From Acetobacter okinawensis JCM 25146 (GTDB taxonomy: Bacteria; Pseudomonadota; Alphaproteobacteria; Acetobacterales; Acetobacteraceae), in the NCBI RefSeq assembly GCF_000613865.1, contig NZ_BAJU01000005.1, positions 62,001-126,000 of the forward strand: 64,000 bases of DNA, read 5' to 3'. Shown in pieces: positions 9,757-19,949 of the stretch. The notes under the pieces were generated by a model. That model was not told the origin of the DNA. It saw only the letters and a program-made list of their open reading frames with translations, and did no database searches. Both the position numbers and the translations under genes were made by a program. Numbering within the stretch: the stretch's first letter is position 1; each line of letters starts with the position of its first letter.

Positions 9757-11616
9757 ATGGCAAGGTGCCGGGGGGTTGCAAAAACCGCCCAACGTGCCAC
9801 ATCCGTGGGCATGTCCCCCCGTAGAGCAGTGTCTGGCCCACTGAACAGGCCGGTTTCCCATACTTTTTCCCGTTTGTTGCCGTACCTCTGGCCGCAAGAA
9901 AACAGGGCGCTGCGCTGGCGTGTTGCGCTGGTGCTGGTGGTTCTTGTGGCTGGGGAGCTGGCAACACTTGCCGTGCCGATTGTGTACAGCAAGGTCATTG
10001 ACAGGTTCGTGCACCCCAACAGTCTGGGTATGGCTCCGGCATTGCTGATTGTGGGGTATGGGCTTGTGCGTCTTGTATCTGGCGCACTGACCAACCTGCG
10101 GGATTCCCTGTTTGCTCCGGTGCGCTTCCGTGTGGCGCGGCAGGCCGCCTATCGCAGCTTTGTGCATATGCACAGGCTCTCCCTGCGCTTTCATCTGGAC
10201 AGGCGTACAGGTGGCGTTACGCGGGCCATAGAGCGTGGCACGGAGGCAGTGGAGACACTGCTGCGGATGCTGATGTCCCTCTCCCCCACGCTGTTGCAGG
10301 CGCTGCTGGTCATGTGTGTGATCTGGCGGCTGTTCAACTGGTCCTATGTTGCCATGATCGCGGCCATGATTGTGAGCTACATTGTCTTTACGGTGCGCTT
10401 TACCTCATGGCGGCTGGGTATCCGCCGTCGCATGAACGATACGAACAGCGAGGCCGCAGGCCGAGCGTTGGACAGCCTGCTGAATTACGAAACCGTAAAA
10501 TATTTTGGCAATGAGGAGCACGAGGCCAGACGCTACGACAACGCACAGGCCCGCTACGAAAAAGCCGCCATGAAAACCCAGTATTCTCTGGGGCTGCTCA
10601 ACTTTGGTCAGGCAGCCATTATTGCCATATCCCTTGCCGCAGTCATGCTGCTGGGCGGGCATGATGTGGAGAGCGGGCACATTACGGTGGGTGAGTTTGT
10701 TATGGTCAACACCTACCTGCTCCAGCTTTATGGCCCGCTTAACTTTCTGGGGTCCGTGTATTCGGGTATCCGCACAGCACTGGTTGATCTGGAGCATATG
10801 CTGGGCCTGACAGAGGAGGCGGTCGAGGTTGCCGACCCCGCAACACCTCTCCCCATTGCCACACGGCTGGCGGATGCGGCTCCTGCGCATGTGCAGTTCC
10901 GCGACGTGCATTTTGGCTACCGCCCTGAGCGTGAAATTCTGCACGGCGTCAGTTTTGATGCCCTGCCGGGACACAAGGTTGCCATTGTGGGCAGTACAGG
11001 GGCGGGCAAATCAACCATAAGCCGCCTCCTGTTCCGTTTTTACGATACATGGTCCGGCGCGGTGCTGGTGGATGGGCATGACGTGCGCTGCTACCGTCAG
11101 GCGGACCTGCGGGCCACCATAGGCGTTGTGCCGCAGGACACCGTGCTGTTCAATGACAGCATAGGCTACAACATAGCCTACGGGCGGCTGGGGGCGACCC
11201 CCGCGCAGGTGGAGGAGGCGGCCCGTCTGGCCCAGATCCACGATTTTATCATGACCCTGCCCGAGGGGTACGAAACACAGGTGGGCGAGCGGGGGCTCAA
11301 GCTCTCGGGGGGCGAAAAACAGCGTGTCGCCATTGCCCGCACGATTTTAAAAGACCCACGCGTTCTTGTGCTTGACGAGGCTACCAGTGCGTTGGACACA
11401 CATACGGAAAAAGAAATTCAGGCTGCCCTCAAAACCGTTTCGGCCCGCCGGACAACCCTTGTGATCGCCCACCGGCTCTCCACCATTGTGGATGCAGACG
11501 AAATTCTGGTCATGGGGCAGGGGCTGGTTGTGGAGCGTGGCACACATGCGCAACTGCTGGCCGCACAGGGCCAGTATGCGGCCATGTGGGCTGCGCAGGC
11601 CACGGGGGAGGCCTGA
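9757..11616 (+). CDS. ABC exporter, Atm1/HMT1 type (fused permease and ATPase)
   Basis: About 619 residues from ATG 9757 (ATG 9811 is an alternative; neither has a strong Shine-Dalgarno). The N-terminal half is a six-helix exporter domain containing the Atm1-family block NYETVKYFGNEEHE near residue 245. The ATPase half has Walker A GSTGAGKSTISRLLF near 411, signature LSGGEKQRVAIARTI and Walker B VLVLDEATSALD. Homologues export glutathione-linked sulfur or metal species from the cytoplasm, linked to Fe-S metabolism or metal tolerance. The chromosome also carries a suf operon 8 kb away, which fits but does not prove such a role. Confidence 0.9.
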   Translation: MARCRGVAKTAQRATSVGMSPRRAVSGPLNRPVSHTFSRLLPYLWPQENRALRWRVALVLVVLVAGELATLAVPIVYSKVIDRFVHPNSLGMAPALLIVGYGLVRLVSGALTNLRDSLFAPVRFRVARQAAYRSFVHMHRLSLRFHLDRRTGGVTRAIERGTEAVETLLRMLMSLSPTLLQALLVMCVIWRLFNWSYVAMIAAMIVSYIVFTVRFTSWRLGIRRRMNDTNSEAAGRALDSLLNYETVKYFGNEEHEARRYDNAQARYEKAAMKTQYSLGLLNFGQAAIIAISLAAVMLLGGHDVESGHITVGEFVMVNTYLLQLYGPLNFLGSVYSGIRTALVDLEHMLGLTEEAVEVADPATPLPIATRLADAAPAHVQFRDVHFGYRPEREILHGVSFDALPGHKVAIVGSTGAGKSTISRLLFRFYDTWSGAVLVDGHDVRCYRQADLRATIGVVPQDTVLFNDSIGYNIAYGRLGATPAQVEEAARLAQIHDFIMTLPEGYETQVGERGLKLSGGEKQRVAIARTILKDPRVLVLDEATSALDTHTEKEIQAALKTVSARRTTLVIAHRLSTIVDADEILVMGQGLVVERGTHAQLLAAQGQYAAMWAAQATGEA

Positions 11617-11680
11617 CCCACAGGCCGTTGCCATCGCGCCGAATCCGGTCGATGCTGCACAAAACGTAAGGAGCATAAAC

Positions 11681-11995
11681 ATGGCGGATACCCACGCACA
11701 CGCCACGACAGAGCCAGAAAATGCAGCCGGTGCCGGACAGCACATGGATGTGCCCGAAGACCTTGCGCGCTGCGCCATGGTGGTCGAACATGCCATTGAC
11801 CACCTGCGGAACGAAAAGTTCCCGCCTGTGGCTGTGGCCTCGGCATTGCTTGGTGGATCGCTGGGTGTAATGGCGCGCAGCATGGACAAGGAAACCATTC
11901 TGCGCATTCTCGACTCAGCCGCGCAAAGCGTGCGTCTGGGGGATGTTCATGCCTCTGTCATGGCCGATGCGGGCGATGAAAGCGACAAAGCCTGA
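11681..11995 (+). CDS. Small protein of unknown function
   Basis: 104 residues, start supported by AAGGAG eight bases before ATG 11681. I do not recognise the family. The N-terminus is low-complexity (rich in His, Ala, Thr, Glu). A soluble helical body follows (DLARCAMVVEHAIDHL, then VAVASALLGGSLGVMA), with no signal peptide or clear membrane span and an acidic C-terminus. It lies 64 bp after the ABC exporter and upstream of the rpmB promoter, so it is probably the last gene of the exporter transcript. Confidence 0.7.
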   Translation: MADTHAHATTEPENAAGAGQHMDVPEDLARCAMVVEHAIDHLRNEKFPPVAVASALLGGSLGVMARSMDKETILRILDSAAQSVRLGDVHASVMADAGDESDKA

Positions 11996-12005
11996 GCTTC
12001 AACCC

Positions 12006-12034
12006 TTGACTGGAGGCGATGGCTCAGTCATAAG
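12006..12034 (+). promoter_or_regulatory. Candidate sigma-70 promoter for rpmB
   Basis: TTGACT at 12006-12011 and CATAAG at 12029-12034 are separated by 17 bp, about 80 bp upstream of the rpmB ATG. The leader then has a T-rich stretch before the ribosome binding region GGATGAG. Found by eye; not confirmed. Confidence 0.45.
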
Positions 12035-12114
12035 CCGCGCCAATCCTGAATGTGGTCGCCGGGCGTTTGTCTCGGCCCTCAAGTTCCTTTTTTGTTTAAG
12101 ACAAGGATGAGACA

Positions 12115-12420
12115 ATGTCCCGTCGTTGCCAGATCACCGGCAAAGGCGTGCTGACCGGAAATAACGTCAGTCATGCCAACAACAAGTCCCGTCGTCGTTT
12201 TCTGCCTAACCTGCAGGAAGCATCCCTGACGTCTGAAATCCTGGGTTCCGCCGTCCGTATGCGTGTCAGCACGCGCGGCCTGCGTACCATTGAACACAAT
12301 GGTGGCCTGGATTCCTTCCTGCTGAGCACGCCTAACCGCAAGCTCCCCACGGAAGCGCAGGTTATCAAGCGCCGCGTACTGCGCGTGCAGGCCAAGAAAC
12401 AGGCCGCCGCTGGCGCCTGA
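12115..12420 (+). CDS. rpmB: 50S ribosomal protein L28
   Basis: 101 residues, basic, starting [11 protein letters not shown] and containing [13 protein letters not shown] and [15 protein letters not shown], all typical of bacterial L28 in the longer proteobacterial form. It is a structural component of the large ribosomal subunit. The codon choice is that of a highly expressed gene: all four glutamate codons are GAA. It precedes the elongation factor G gene by about 230 bp with no obvious terminator, so partial cotranscription is possible. Confidence 0.97.
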   Translation: MSRRCQITGKGVLTGNNVSHANNKSRRRFLPNLQEASLTSEILGSAVRMRVSTRGLRTIEHNGGLDSFLLSTPNRKLPTEAQVIKRRVLRVQAKKQAAAGA

Positions 12421-12647
12421 TTCAGGGCTTTGTTCATCCGTATGGGCCGGGGGCTGCCACTTAGGGGGTAGAACCCGGTTTCTGCGGTTCAGGCGTCTGC
12501 CACTCCTTGTCAGGCGCTTTTGTCTATCGGCCGGTGTCCGGCAGCCGGCTTCCTGAGAAAAATATTTTCAGGTGGCACTTACGGCGTTCGGCGGCCACAG
12601 GCGCGAGGGTTTTCCTGTCGCGCCTTACCTGTTTTCTGGAGGTTTTC

Positions 12648-14735
12648 GTGTCCGCCACAACTGATCTGTCCAAGATCCGTAATATCGGTATCACCGCGCA
12701 CATTGACGCTGGTAAGACAACCACGACCGAACGCATTCTGTACTACACCGGCGTGTCCCATAAGATTGGTGAAGTGCACGAAGGCAACACCACCACGGAC
12801 TACATGGCGCAGGAACGTGAGCGTGGTATTACCATCACCTCCGCCGCCGTGACCTGTGACTGGAAAGATCACCGGATCAACATCATCGACACCCCCGGAC
12901 ACATCGACTTCAACATCGAAGTGAACCGCTCGCTGCGCGTGCTCGATGGTGCTGTGTTCATCATCGAAGGTGTTGCCGGTGTTCAGCCGCAGTCCGAAAC
13001 CAACTGGCGTCTGGCTGACCGCTACAACGTTCCGCGCATCATCTTCATCAACAAGCTCGACCGTACCGGCGCAGACTTCTACCGTGCATTCGACACGCTG
13101 AAGGAAAAGCTGGACATCGTGGCTATTCCGCTGCAGCTGCCCATCGGTGCTGAAGACCAGTTCCTTGGTGTGGTCGATCTGGTGGAAATGAAGGCCATCA
13201 TCTGGGAAGGTGGTGAACTCGGCGCGAAGTTCCACGACGAAGAAATCCCGGCCGACCTGAAGGAAAAGGCAGCGGAAGCGCGCCAGAACCTGCTGGACAC
13301 CGCCCTGGCTGTTGATGAAGCGGCCATGGAAGAATACTTCGAAAAGGGCGACGTTTCCGTCGAAACCCTGAAGCGCTGCATCAAAAAAGGTGCGATTTCG
13401 GGCGAATTCCGTCCGGTTCTGTGCGGTACGGCCTTCAAGAACAAGGGCGTGCAGCCTCTGCTCGACGGGATTGTCGACTACCTGCCCGCACCGAACGACG
13501 TGGAAGGCATTCGTTGCGCTCCGCCCGAAGGTGAAGAAGAAAACGAAAACGCACAGCCCATCCTGCCGGTTGACCCCAACGGCAAGTTCGCTGGTCTTGC
13601 GTTCAAGATCATCAACGACAAATACGGCACGCTGACCTTTGTGCGCGTCTACCGTGGCGTTCTCAAAACCGGTGATACGGTTCTGAACACCACCAAGGGC
13701 CACAAGGAACGTATCGGCCGTATCTACCAGATGCACGCAGACAAGCGCGTGGAACTGAGCGAAGTGCACGCCGGTGATATTGCCGCGTTCGTGGGTCTGA
13801 AAGACTCCCAGACGGGTGACACGCTGGCAGACGCCTCTGATCCGGTGGTTCTGGAACGTATGTCCTTCCCGGTTCCGGTTATCGACATCTCCGTCGAACC
13901 GAAAACCAAGGACGCAGTGGAAAAGATGACACTGGCCCTGCAGAAGCTGGCTGGTGAAGATCCCTCCTTGCACCTCAAGACCGACCAGGAAACCGGGCAG
14001 ATTATTCTGTCGGGCATGGGCGAACTGCACCTTGACATCATCATCGACCGTCTGCGTCGTGAATATGGTGTGGATGCCAACGTGGGTGCACCGCAGGTGG
14101 CATACCGCGAAACCATCTCCAAGCCGCACACGGAAACCTATACCCACAAGAAGCAGTCTGGTGGTTCGGGTCAGTTCGCTGAAGTCAAGATTGCCTTTGA
14201 ACCGGTTGAACGCAACGAAGGTATCTCGTTCGAAAACAAGGTTGTCGGTGGTACCGTGCCGAAGGAATATATTCCTGCGGTTGAAAAAGGTATCCGCATG
14301 CAGGCCTCCACGGGCGTGCTGGCTGGCTTCCCCACGGTTGACTTCAAGTTCACCCTGCTTGACGGCAAGTACCATGACGTTGACTCGTCCGCTCTGGCGT
14401 TCGAAATCGCGGCAAAGGCCTGCTTCCGTGATGGCATGAAGAACGCTGGTCCGGTTATTCTGGAACCGATCATGGACGTGGAAGTGACCACCCCGAACGA
14501 TCACGTTGGTGACGTGGTGGGCGATCTTAACCGCCGCCGTGGTATGATCCAGAGCCAGGAAACTTCGGGTTCCACGGTTATGGTGCGTGCTCATGTGCCG
14601 CTGAAGGAAATGTTCGGCTACATTTCTCATCTGCGCTCCATGACCAAGGGCCGTGCGTCCTTTACCATGCAGTTCCACCACTATGATCCGGTGCCGCGCA
14701 ACGTGGCAGACGAAATCATGGCGCAGTCCCGCTAA
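12648..14735 (+). CDS. fusA: Elongation factor G
   Basis: 695 residues from GTG 12648, preceded by CTGGAGG at a good distance; the frame is open back to 12507 but that part is not EF-G-like. G motifs: AHIDAGKTT near residue 17, [17 protein letters not shown] and INKLDR. EF-G is the GTPase that drives translocation and, with RRF, ribosome recycling. It is not in an rpsL-rpsG-fusA-tuf context. The sequence differs from typical str-operon EF-G at several points ([19 protein letters not shown]), so it may be a second EF-G or a relocated single copy. Glutamate is almost always GAA (I saw one GAG), unlike neighbouring genes, which suggests very high expression. Confidence 0.95.
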   Translation: MSATTDLSKIRNIGITAHIDAGKTTTTERILYYTGVSHKIGEVHEGNTTTDYMAQERERGITITSAAVTCDWKDHRINIIDTPGHIDFNIEVNRSLRVLDGAVFIIEGVAGVQPQSETNWRLADRYNVPRIIFINKLDRTGADFYRAFDTLKEKLDIVAIPLQLPIGAEDQFLGVVDLVEMKAIIWEGGELGAKFHDEEIPADLKEKAAEARQNLLDTALAVDEAAMEEYFEKGDVSVETLKRCIKKGAISGEFRPVLCGTAFKNKGVQPLLDGIVDYLPAPNDVEGIRCAPPEGEEENENAQPILPVDPNGKFAGLAFKIINDKYGTLTFVRVYRGVLKTGDTVLNTTKGHKERIGRIYQMHADKRVELSEVHAGDIAAFVGLKDSQTGDTLADASDPVVLERMSFPVPVIDISVEPKTKDAVEKMTLALQKLAGEDPSLHLKTDQETGQIILSGMGELHLDIIIDRLRREYGVDANVGAPQVAYRETISKPHTETYTHKKQSGGSGQFAEVKIAFEPVERNEGISFENKVVGGTVPKEYIPAVEKGIRMQASTGVLAGFPTVDFKFTLLDGKYHDVDSSALAFEIAAKACFRDGMKNAGPVILEPIMDVEVTTPNDHVGDVVGDLNRRRGMIQSQETSGSTVMVRAHVPLKEMFGYISHLRSMTKGRASFTMQFHHYDPVPRNVADEIMAQSR

Positions 14736-14769
14736 GTTTTCATCCTTCGGGTTGAAAGCAGACATCAAG

Positions 14770-14799
14770 GCCGCTTCCTTTCGGGGAAGCGGCTTTTTT
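14770..14799 (+). terminator. Rho-independent terminator after fusA
   Basis: A 9-bp stem (GCCGCTTCC paired with GGAAGCGGC, loop TTTCGG) is followed directly by TTTTTTG, 35 bp after the fusA stop codon. Confidence 0.9.
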
Positions 14800-14974
14800 G
14801 TTGCCTTTTTTCAAGCAGACGTAAGGGGCGGGCCAGCATCTGCTCTGGCCACGCTGAGAATGAGAAAGAAGGAGAGGGAGGGCCAGAGATGCCCTGATAT
14901 TTTCAGGCGGGTGCTATGGCCCCGTCAGTCTGGCGGCAAACGGTGGTGTGTCTGCCGCCAGTTGGGGGGGCGTA

Positions 14975-17771
14975 TTAGCCAAACGCCCCAATGTCGTGCA
15001 TCAGTGCAACGCTGATTTCACGCAGGAGTTCAAACATCTCACTCATGGGGGTGAAGATGTCGCGGTGCTCGCGCACGTAAATCCCTTCTTCACGCGGGCC
15101 GCGTGGTTCATGAAAATCAAGCTCGGATGGACCCGTGCCGGTGGGGAAAATGTGCTTCATTTCCTTGAGGACGGTCGGGATATCCAGGCACAGGATATGC
15201 TGCATCATCATCTCATGGTTAAAGCCGCCACGAGGCATAAAGAAGGGAATACGGCAGGCTAGCAGCCATATCCTCTCAATCAGCATGATCCGGATGGCAT
15301 GCAGCAGGCGGATGCGCGGCTCGGTGCGCGGGGCATGCTGCCATGCCTCACGCAGGGCCAGATGGTCGGCCTGTATGCGGCGGAACATGGTGTGCAGCTC
15401 AGCTGACAGATTTAGCCCTTCCAGCCCGGTCATAAGGGCCAGAAAAGCCTTTTGCCGCTTGGGGGATGTCTCTTCCGTCGCCCGGTCCAGCCAGAATCCG
15501 GGGTCGAGCATGCACACAACGCTCTTGAGCACCTTGTCGTCCGAACTGGCCAGAGCATGGCGTGCAAAATCCAGCGCGCGGTGGAAGCGGGGGCTGGAGG
15601 TATTGAGTGTTTCAAACGTTTCTGGGTGGCGCTGGGCGGCGGCACCAAGACCTTGCAGCGTGTTGGCGCACCAGCCAAGCTGCTGGAGAATGGCGTTGTT
15701 GGGGATTGCCCGCAACTGGCCGGGGTGGGTAATGCGACTGCGGGTTGCGGCTTCCGCACTCTGGCGTGCTGGCGGGCGCGAGCCTGTGCGGTCGATAAGT
15801 GCCGGGCCGAATGCGCCGAGCAGGGCAGCGTAACCGGGATCAGCGACCAGCCTTTCATATTATCGATCACGCTGGAGAAAAAATCGGCCGAAAAGTCGGG
15901 GTGATCGTAAATCGGGTCGCTGTTTTGCTGGTCGCTAAGGAACAGGTTTTCCGCAATGGTGGCCATGGTGGCTGTGGCCAGTTCAGGGCTGCCAAAAAGC
16001 AGGTAGCCATCCCCGCCCTGAAAAGCGGTTTCCTCGCGGCAGTGAATGTTGCTGCTGGCAAAGCGTTTACGCACATGGGCGGGGGAGAGATAGTCCAGCC
16101 GGTCCGCCATGCGGAAGGGGTGCGCACCACGGCCTATGCTTTCGCCGTGCGTATCAAAAAACACGACTTCCACATCGGTCAGGTCCCAGCGGACCAGCAG
16201 GTCATGAATATGCAGGCGCAGGCGCTCAATCTGGTAGGAGGCCGCAAGCTGGCCAATGTAGCGCCCCGAATCCGAATAACCGAACTGGAAGCATATCCGC
16301 CCCATACGGCGCACATAGTCCCGCCATGCGGGGGAGCGTAGCGCTTCCTCCACAATATGTTCGCCCTTGACGAGTGCGTGTTCGGTTTCAAACAGCGGAG
16401 AAATTTCAATGCGGTCGGCAACGCCAAAATACGCGGCAATCCAGAGCGCGCTCAACAGGGTATAGCCTGTTTCGGTCTCCGCGATCAGGAAGCGTACGGG
16501 GGTGTCGGAATCCACGTATTTGACAATCTGGGCAATTGTCATCATCAGCCGCCCGGCCGAGGAGGGGTCGCTCAGCAGGGCGCCAAAATCCACGGGTACG
16601 GGGGTTACGCCATCCAGCGCGTCGTTCACGCGGTTGAGCAGGGCGCGGCGCTGGGCGGGGTTGGTCGGGTCGTCCAGCAGGTTGAGCTTCTGGCGGACAA
16701 AGTTATGGATCTGGCTGGCGTTAAGCCGCACATGCGTGTGGGCCAGCCCCAGACCGTGGGCCATAAACCCCGCACGGGCCACAGCCAGTGGCAGTTGCGC
16801 AGATGGCGGAGCCGCCTCTATGGCGGATTGCAGCAGGGTGTTCAGGTCGGATGCTGCGGTGAGCGCTGTTGTGCGCCCGTTGACCATCAGTTCCGCAAAG
16901 CGGGCGACGGCCTGCCCGTCTGTGGCCCCGTTGGGCACGGCGCTGATCTGCGCTTTTACGCAGTCTATGGCTTTTTGCAGCGTTTCGCTCAGCTCTGGGG
17001 CCAGCACACCCTCATGCGCAATCTGGCGCTCCAGCCGCATAAGCTGGAACAGCTTCATGCGCAGGCGCAGGCGTAGCGTGTCCCACCACCCTATGTCTGT
17101 TCGGCCGTCCGTATCGTAGCCGACCCAGCTTGTGGCAATGACCGGGCCGGGGCACAGCGTGCTCCATTCCTCCGGCCAGGTGTTTTTTGCGGTGGAGAGA
17201 AGGGCAGAATTCAACTGGTCTATGGCATCGCGCGCACGGGTGATGGCCTGCACTGCAAGCGTGAATTCTTCTTCCAGTGTTGGGTGGACGCTACGGCGGT
17301 GTGTTTTGAAAAAGGGTGCTGTTTCGGGCGGTACGTCGTGCGATGCGCTCTGGGCAAGTGCCTCGTACACCGGGTTGGCCAGTGCAAATGTTGGGTGGGC
17401 CGTAAACACGGCGGCAAAACGGGTGGCGCATACAAGCTCGCGGTATGCGGCAAAGGAGGGCTCGGGCAAGTTTGCGCACAGCTGGTCGGCAACGTGGCGC
17501 AGTTTTTCCTGCGCGGTATCCAGTGCGGCCCCGCCCACGTAGCGGTGCAGGCGGCGCGAGCGGCTTAAAAATGCCTGATCGCGCAGGGTCCGTACCAGAT
17601 GCGTCACATCCTCGAACGTGATTGCCCCACTTTCCAGTGCATCACTCAGCCGCAGGGCGTTGCCCATAACAGGTTGGTGCCCTCCGCCGGGGTGCCGGTG
17701 GAGGACGTATTGGCAATGGAGGCGAGCACGCTCCCGATGCGAGGGGGAAGGGCAGAAAAATCCATGTTCAT
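14975..17771 (-). CDS. Phosphoenolpyruvate carboxylase-like protein, divergent (two frameshifts)
   Basis: Undoing two one-base losses, near 17672 (G run) and near 15836 (GGG run), gives about 932 residues from ATG 17771, the size of bacterial PEPC. PEPC-like blocks: VFTAHPTF near residue 122, SWVGYDTDGRTD, THGESIGRGAHP near 545, LRAIPNNAILQQLG. PEPC makes oxaloacetate from PEP and bicarbonate. The catalytic His of HPT is kept. The usual HPTE is HPTF, the first Arg of the HGRGG loop is missing, the usual GRGGGP loop reads GRGAHP, and the chain ends GAFG rather than QNTG. It may be a diverged PEPC or a homologue with another job. It is monocistronic and divergent from the DUF445 gene. Confidence 0.72.
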
Positions 17772-17920
17772 GGCGCGCTCTATATCCTTGCGGATTGAAT
17801 CGGAAAAGAAACAAAACGGTCGGGCAATAATTTATACCCCCAGCTTTTCATGTCTGCTTTATGTGCGCAACCGCTTCACGCACACTTGGGTGGCGCGGGT
17901 GGAGTGCTATTCATGCTCCC

Positions 17921-19219
17921 ATGACAGCGCATACCGACACGGAAGCAGACATCGCCGCCCGGCAGACACTCCGGCGCTACCAGAATGCGGCCACGGGGTT
18001 GCTGGTTCTGATGGGGGGGCTGACTGTTCTGGGCTACGCAGCCCCTGCTGAGGGCTGGGTTGAAGATAGTTTTTTTGTCGAGATGTTTCGCGCCGGGGCG
18101 CGGGCGGGTGTTGTGGGTGGGGTGGCCGACTGGTTTGCGGTTGTGGCCCTGTTCCGCCATCCGCTGGGGCTGCCCATACCGCACACCGCCATCCTGCCTG
18201 CACAAAAGGACCGCCTTGCTCGGGCTTTGGGGCGGTTTGTAGCCTCGCAGGTCTTTACGGCCAAAGAGGTCGAGCGTGTCCTCTCCAAGGTGGATGTGCC
18301 GGGCTGCATTGCCAATCTGCTGGAAGACCCGGCAACACAGGATGCGGTCGTAGGGGCCATGACGCGCTCCATGCCCCAACTGCTGGACCGGCTGGAAGAT
18401 GGCCGTGCCAGCAACGCCATCGGTCGGATCATGCCCGGCCTGCTGGGGGGAAGTGACCTGTCCCCCGTTATTGCCAAAGCGTTGCGTAGTCTGGTGGATG
18501 ATGACCGGCATCAGGAGGTGCTGTCCTACTTCCTCAGTCAGTTAAAGGATGGGCTAAAGGCCAAGGAAGGTGCCCTGCGTGACATGATCGAGGACCGCGT
18601 GCGTGAGCAGGGCGGGCGCATTCTGGGCTGGGCCATTGGTGGCTCCATTGCCACCAAGGTGCTGACAGCCGCAGCACAGGAGCTGGACCGAATCGACCCC
18701 GAAAACTCCAGCCTGCGGGAAGGCTTTACAAGCTGGGTCAGACTCCAGATCGACCGGATAGAGACAGACCCCGAGCGCGGACGGGAATTTACGCAGGCTG
18801 TGACTTCCGTGCTGTCGCACGAGAGTGTGGTGGGTTGGTGGGGTGACATCTGGCTGCGTTTTCGCCGGATGGTGGAGGCCGATGTGGAGGACCCGCAGGG
18901 GCGCACGGCATGCCTCCTGCGCGATGCTCTGGCGCGCATGGCCGGGCAGTTGCGTCAGGATGATGTGTTGCGCCAGCGCATAGTGGAGCGCGTGGACAGC
19001 ACAATTGGTAAAGCCCTGCCATTTGTGCGTGACCAGATGGCCGAATTTATTGCACGGGTGGTTTCAGGCTGGAACGCGGTGGAAATTGCCGAAAAACTGG
19101 AGTTGCGTGTGGGCAAGGATCTCCAGTTCATTCGCTTTAACGGCACACTGGTGGGCTTTGCCGTCGGTGCGCTGCTGTTTGCAGCACTCAGGCTGACTTT
19201 TGGCATTAACGCCCAGTAG
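17921..19219 (+). CDS. DUF445 family membrane protein
   Basis: 432 residues from ATG 17921. The family signature lies near residue 65 (GGVADWFAVVALFRHPLG followed by LPIPHTAILPAQKDR). Hydrophobic segments sit at both ends (near residue 27 and the last 25 residues), with a long soluble helical middle containing repeated RVREQGG/LDRIDPE-like segments. This is the DUF445/YjiN family of inner-membrane proteins; function is not established. A terminator hairpin follows 16 bp after the stop. Confidence 0.85.
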   Translation: MTAHTDTEADIAARQTLRRYQNAATGLLVLMGGLTVLGYAAPAEGWVEDSFFVEMFRAGARAGVVGGVADWFAVVALFRHPLGLPIPHTAILPAQKDRLARALGRFVASQVFTAKEVERVLSKVDVPGCIANLLEDPATQDAVVGAMTRSMPQLLDRLEDGRASNAIGRIMPGLLGGSDLSPVIAKALRSLVDDDRHQEVLSYFLSQLKDGLKAKEGALRDMIEDRVREQGGRILGWAIGGSIATKVLTAAAQELDRIDPENSSLREGFTSWVRLQIDRIETDPERGREFTQAVTSVLSHESVVGWWGDIWLRFRRMVEADVEDPQGRTACLLRDALARMAGQLRQDDVLRQRIVERVDSTIGKALPFVRDQMAEFIARVVSGWNAVEIAEKLELRVGKDLQFIRFNGTLVGFAVGALLFAALRLTFGINAQ

Positions 19220-19235
19220 GTTTTCTGGTTATGCC

Positions 19236-19260
19236 AACGGCTCAACGGGGAGCCGTTTTA
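19236..19260 (+). terminator. Terminator after the DUF445 gene
   Basis: Stem AACGGCTC paired with GAGCCGTT (loop AACGGG) followed by TTATACT. It separates the DUF445 gene from the suf operon. Confidence 0.6.
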
Positions 19261-19406
19261 TACTCGCATGGCACTTGAGCGGATATGGAAAGGCTTGCAC
19301 CGCAGGGATGGGCGTAAGCTTGCATCAGAGGCGGTTATGCGGGGAGCCGCAGATCACATATGCGTTGAAAGGCCGGAATGGATCGCCGGTAACAGGACGT
19401 TTTGGG

Positions 19407-19458
19407 TTGACGTTGGCAACGCTTGTCGCCATGTATCCGAAACAGGACCATTCAGGTC
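19407..19458 (+). promoter_or_regulatory. Candidate suf operon promoter with a small inverted repeat
   Basis: TTGACG at 19407-19412 lies 17 bp from CATGTA at 19430-19435. Just downstream, where transcription would start, is the short inverted repeat GACC-ATTCA-GGTC (19446-19458). This would suit autoregulation by the Rrf2 protein encoded next, but it does not match the E. coli IscR consensus and the assignment is by eye only. The rest of 19220-19406 shows no convincing gene. Confidence 0.35.
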
Positions 19459-19481
19459 TTTAATTAGGTGAAAGCCGGATT

Positions 19482-19946
19482 ATGCTGAAACTTTCCCGTC
19501 TGGCGGACTATGCGATCGTCATCCTTGTTAAACTGGGAGAACAGGACGGCGTGGTCACATCCCCAGCTCTTGCTGCCATTACCGGGGTGCCTGAACCCAC
19601 GGTGGCCAAGGTGCTCAAGGTTTTGTCCGCGCATGGTTTTGTGTTGTCCCAGCGCGGTGCAAAAGGGGGTTATCGTCTAGCCCGCTCACTGGCAGACATG
19701 TCTGTTGCCAGCGTTATTGCCGCCGTGGATGGCCAGATTGCTTTGACCGCCTGCGTGGGTGGGCGTGAGTGTGACACCGGTCTGTCGTGCGGTTTGTGCG
19801 GTAGCTGGGACGTTATCAACACGGCAATACGCTCGACGCTGGAAGGAATTTCGCTCGAGAGCATGCGCCCCAAGGAGGCATGTTCCACGGTTCTTACCCA
19901 GATCAACAAGCTCAACGCCACCCAGACAGTACGGGAAGGGGCCTGA
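19482..19946 (+). CDS. Rrf2-family Fe-S regulator of the suf operon (IscR/SufR-like)
   Basis: 154 residues. The N-terminal winged helix has the Rrf2 pattern (LSRLADYAIVILVKLG, then GAKGGYRLAR). The cysteines expected to hold an Fe-S cluster lie around residues 90-107 in CVGGRECDTGLSCGLC. The protein probably represses or adjusts the operon according to cluster supply. It is the first gene of the suf cluster, with sufB starting 3 bp after its stop codon. Confidence 0.92.
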   Translation: MLKLSRLADYAIVILVKLGEQDGVVTSPALAAITGVPEPTVAKVLKVLSAHGFVLSQRGAKGGYRLARSLADMSVASVIAAVDGQIALTACVGGRECDTGLSCGLCGSWDVINTAIRSTLEGISLESMRPKEACSTVLTQINKLNATQTVREGA

Positions 19947-19949
19947 ACA

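Noticed and set aside
12579-14768. A 729-codon open frame on the minus strand covering fusA
   Set aside because: It mirrors fusA almost exactly and results from the strong codon bias (rare TTA, CTA and TCA codons in fusA). It has no recognisable domain and no ribosome-binding site.
19268-19471. 67-codon ORF upstream of the suf regulator
   Set aside because: No ribosome-binding site, no recognisable similarity, and it runs through the likely suf promoter.
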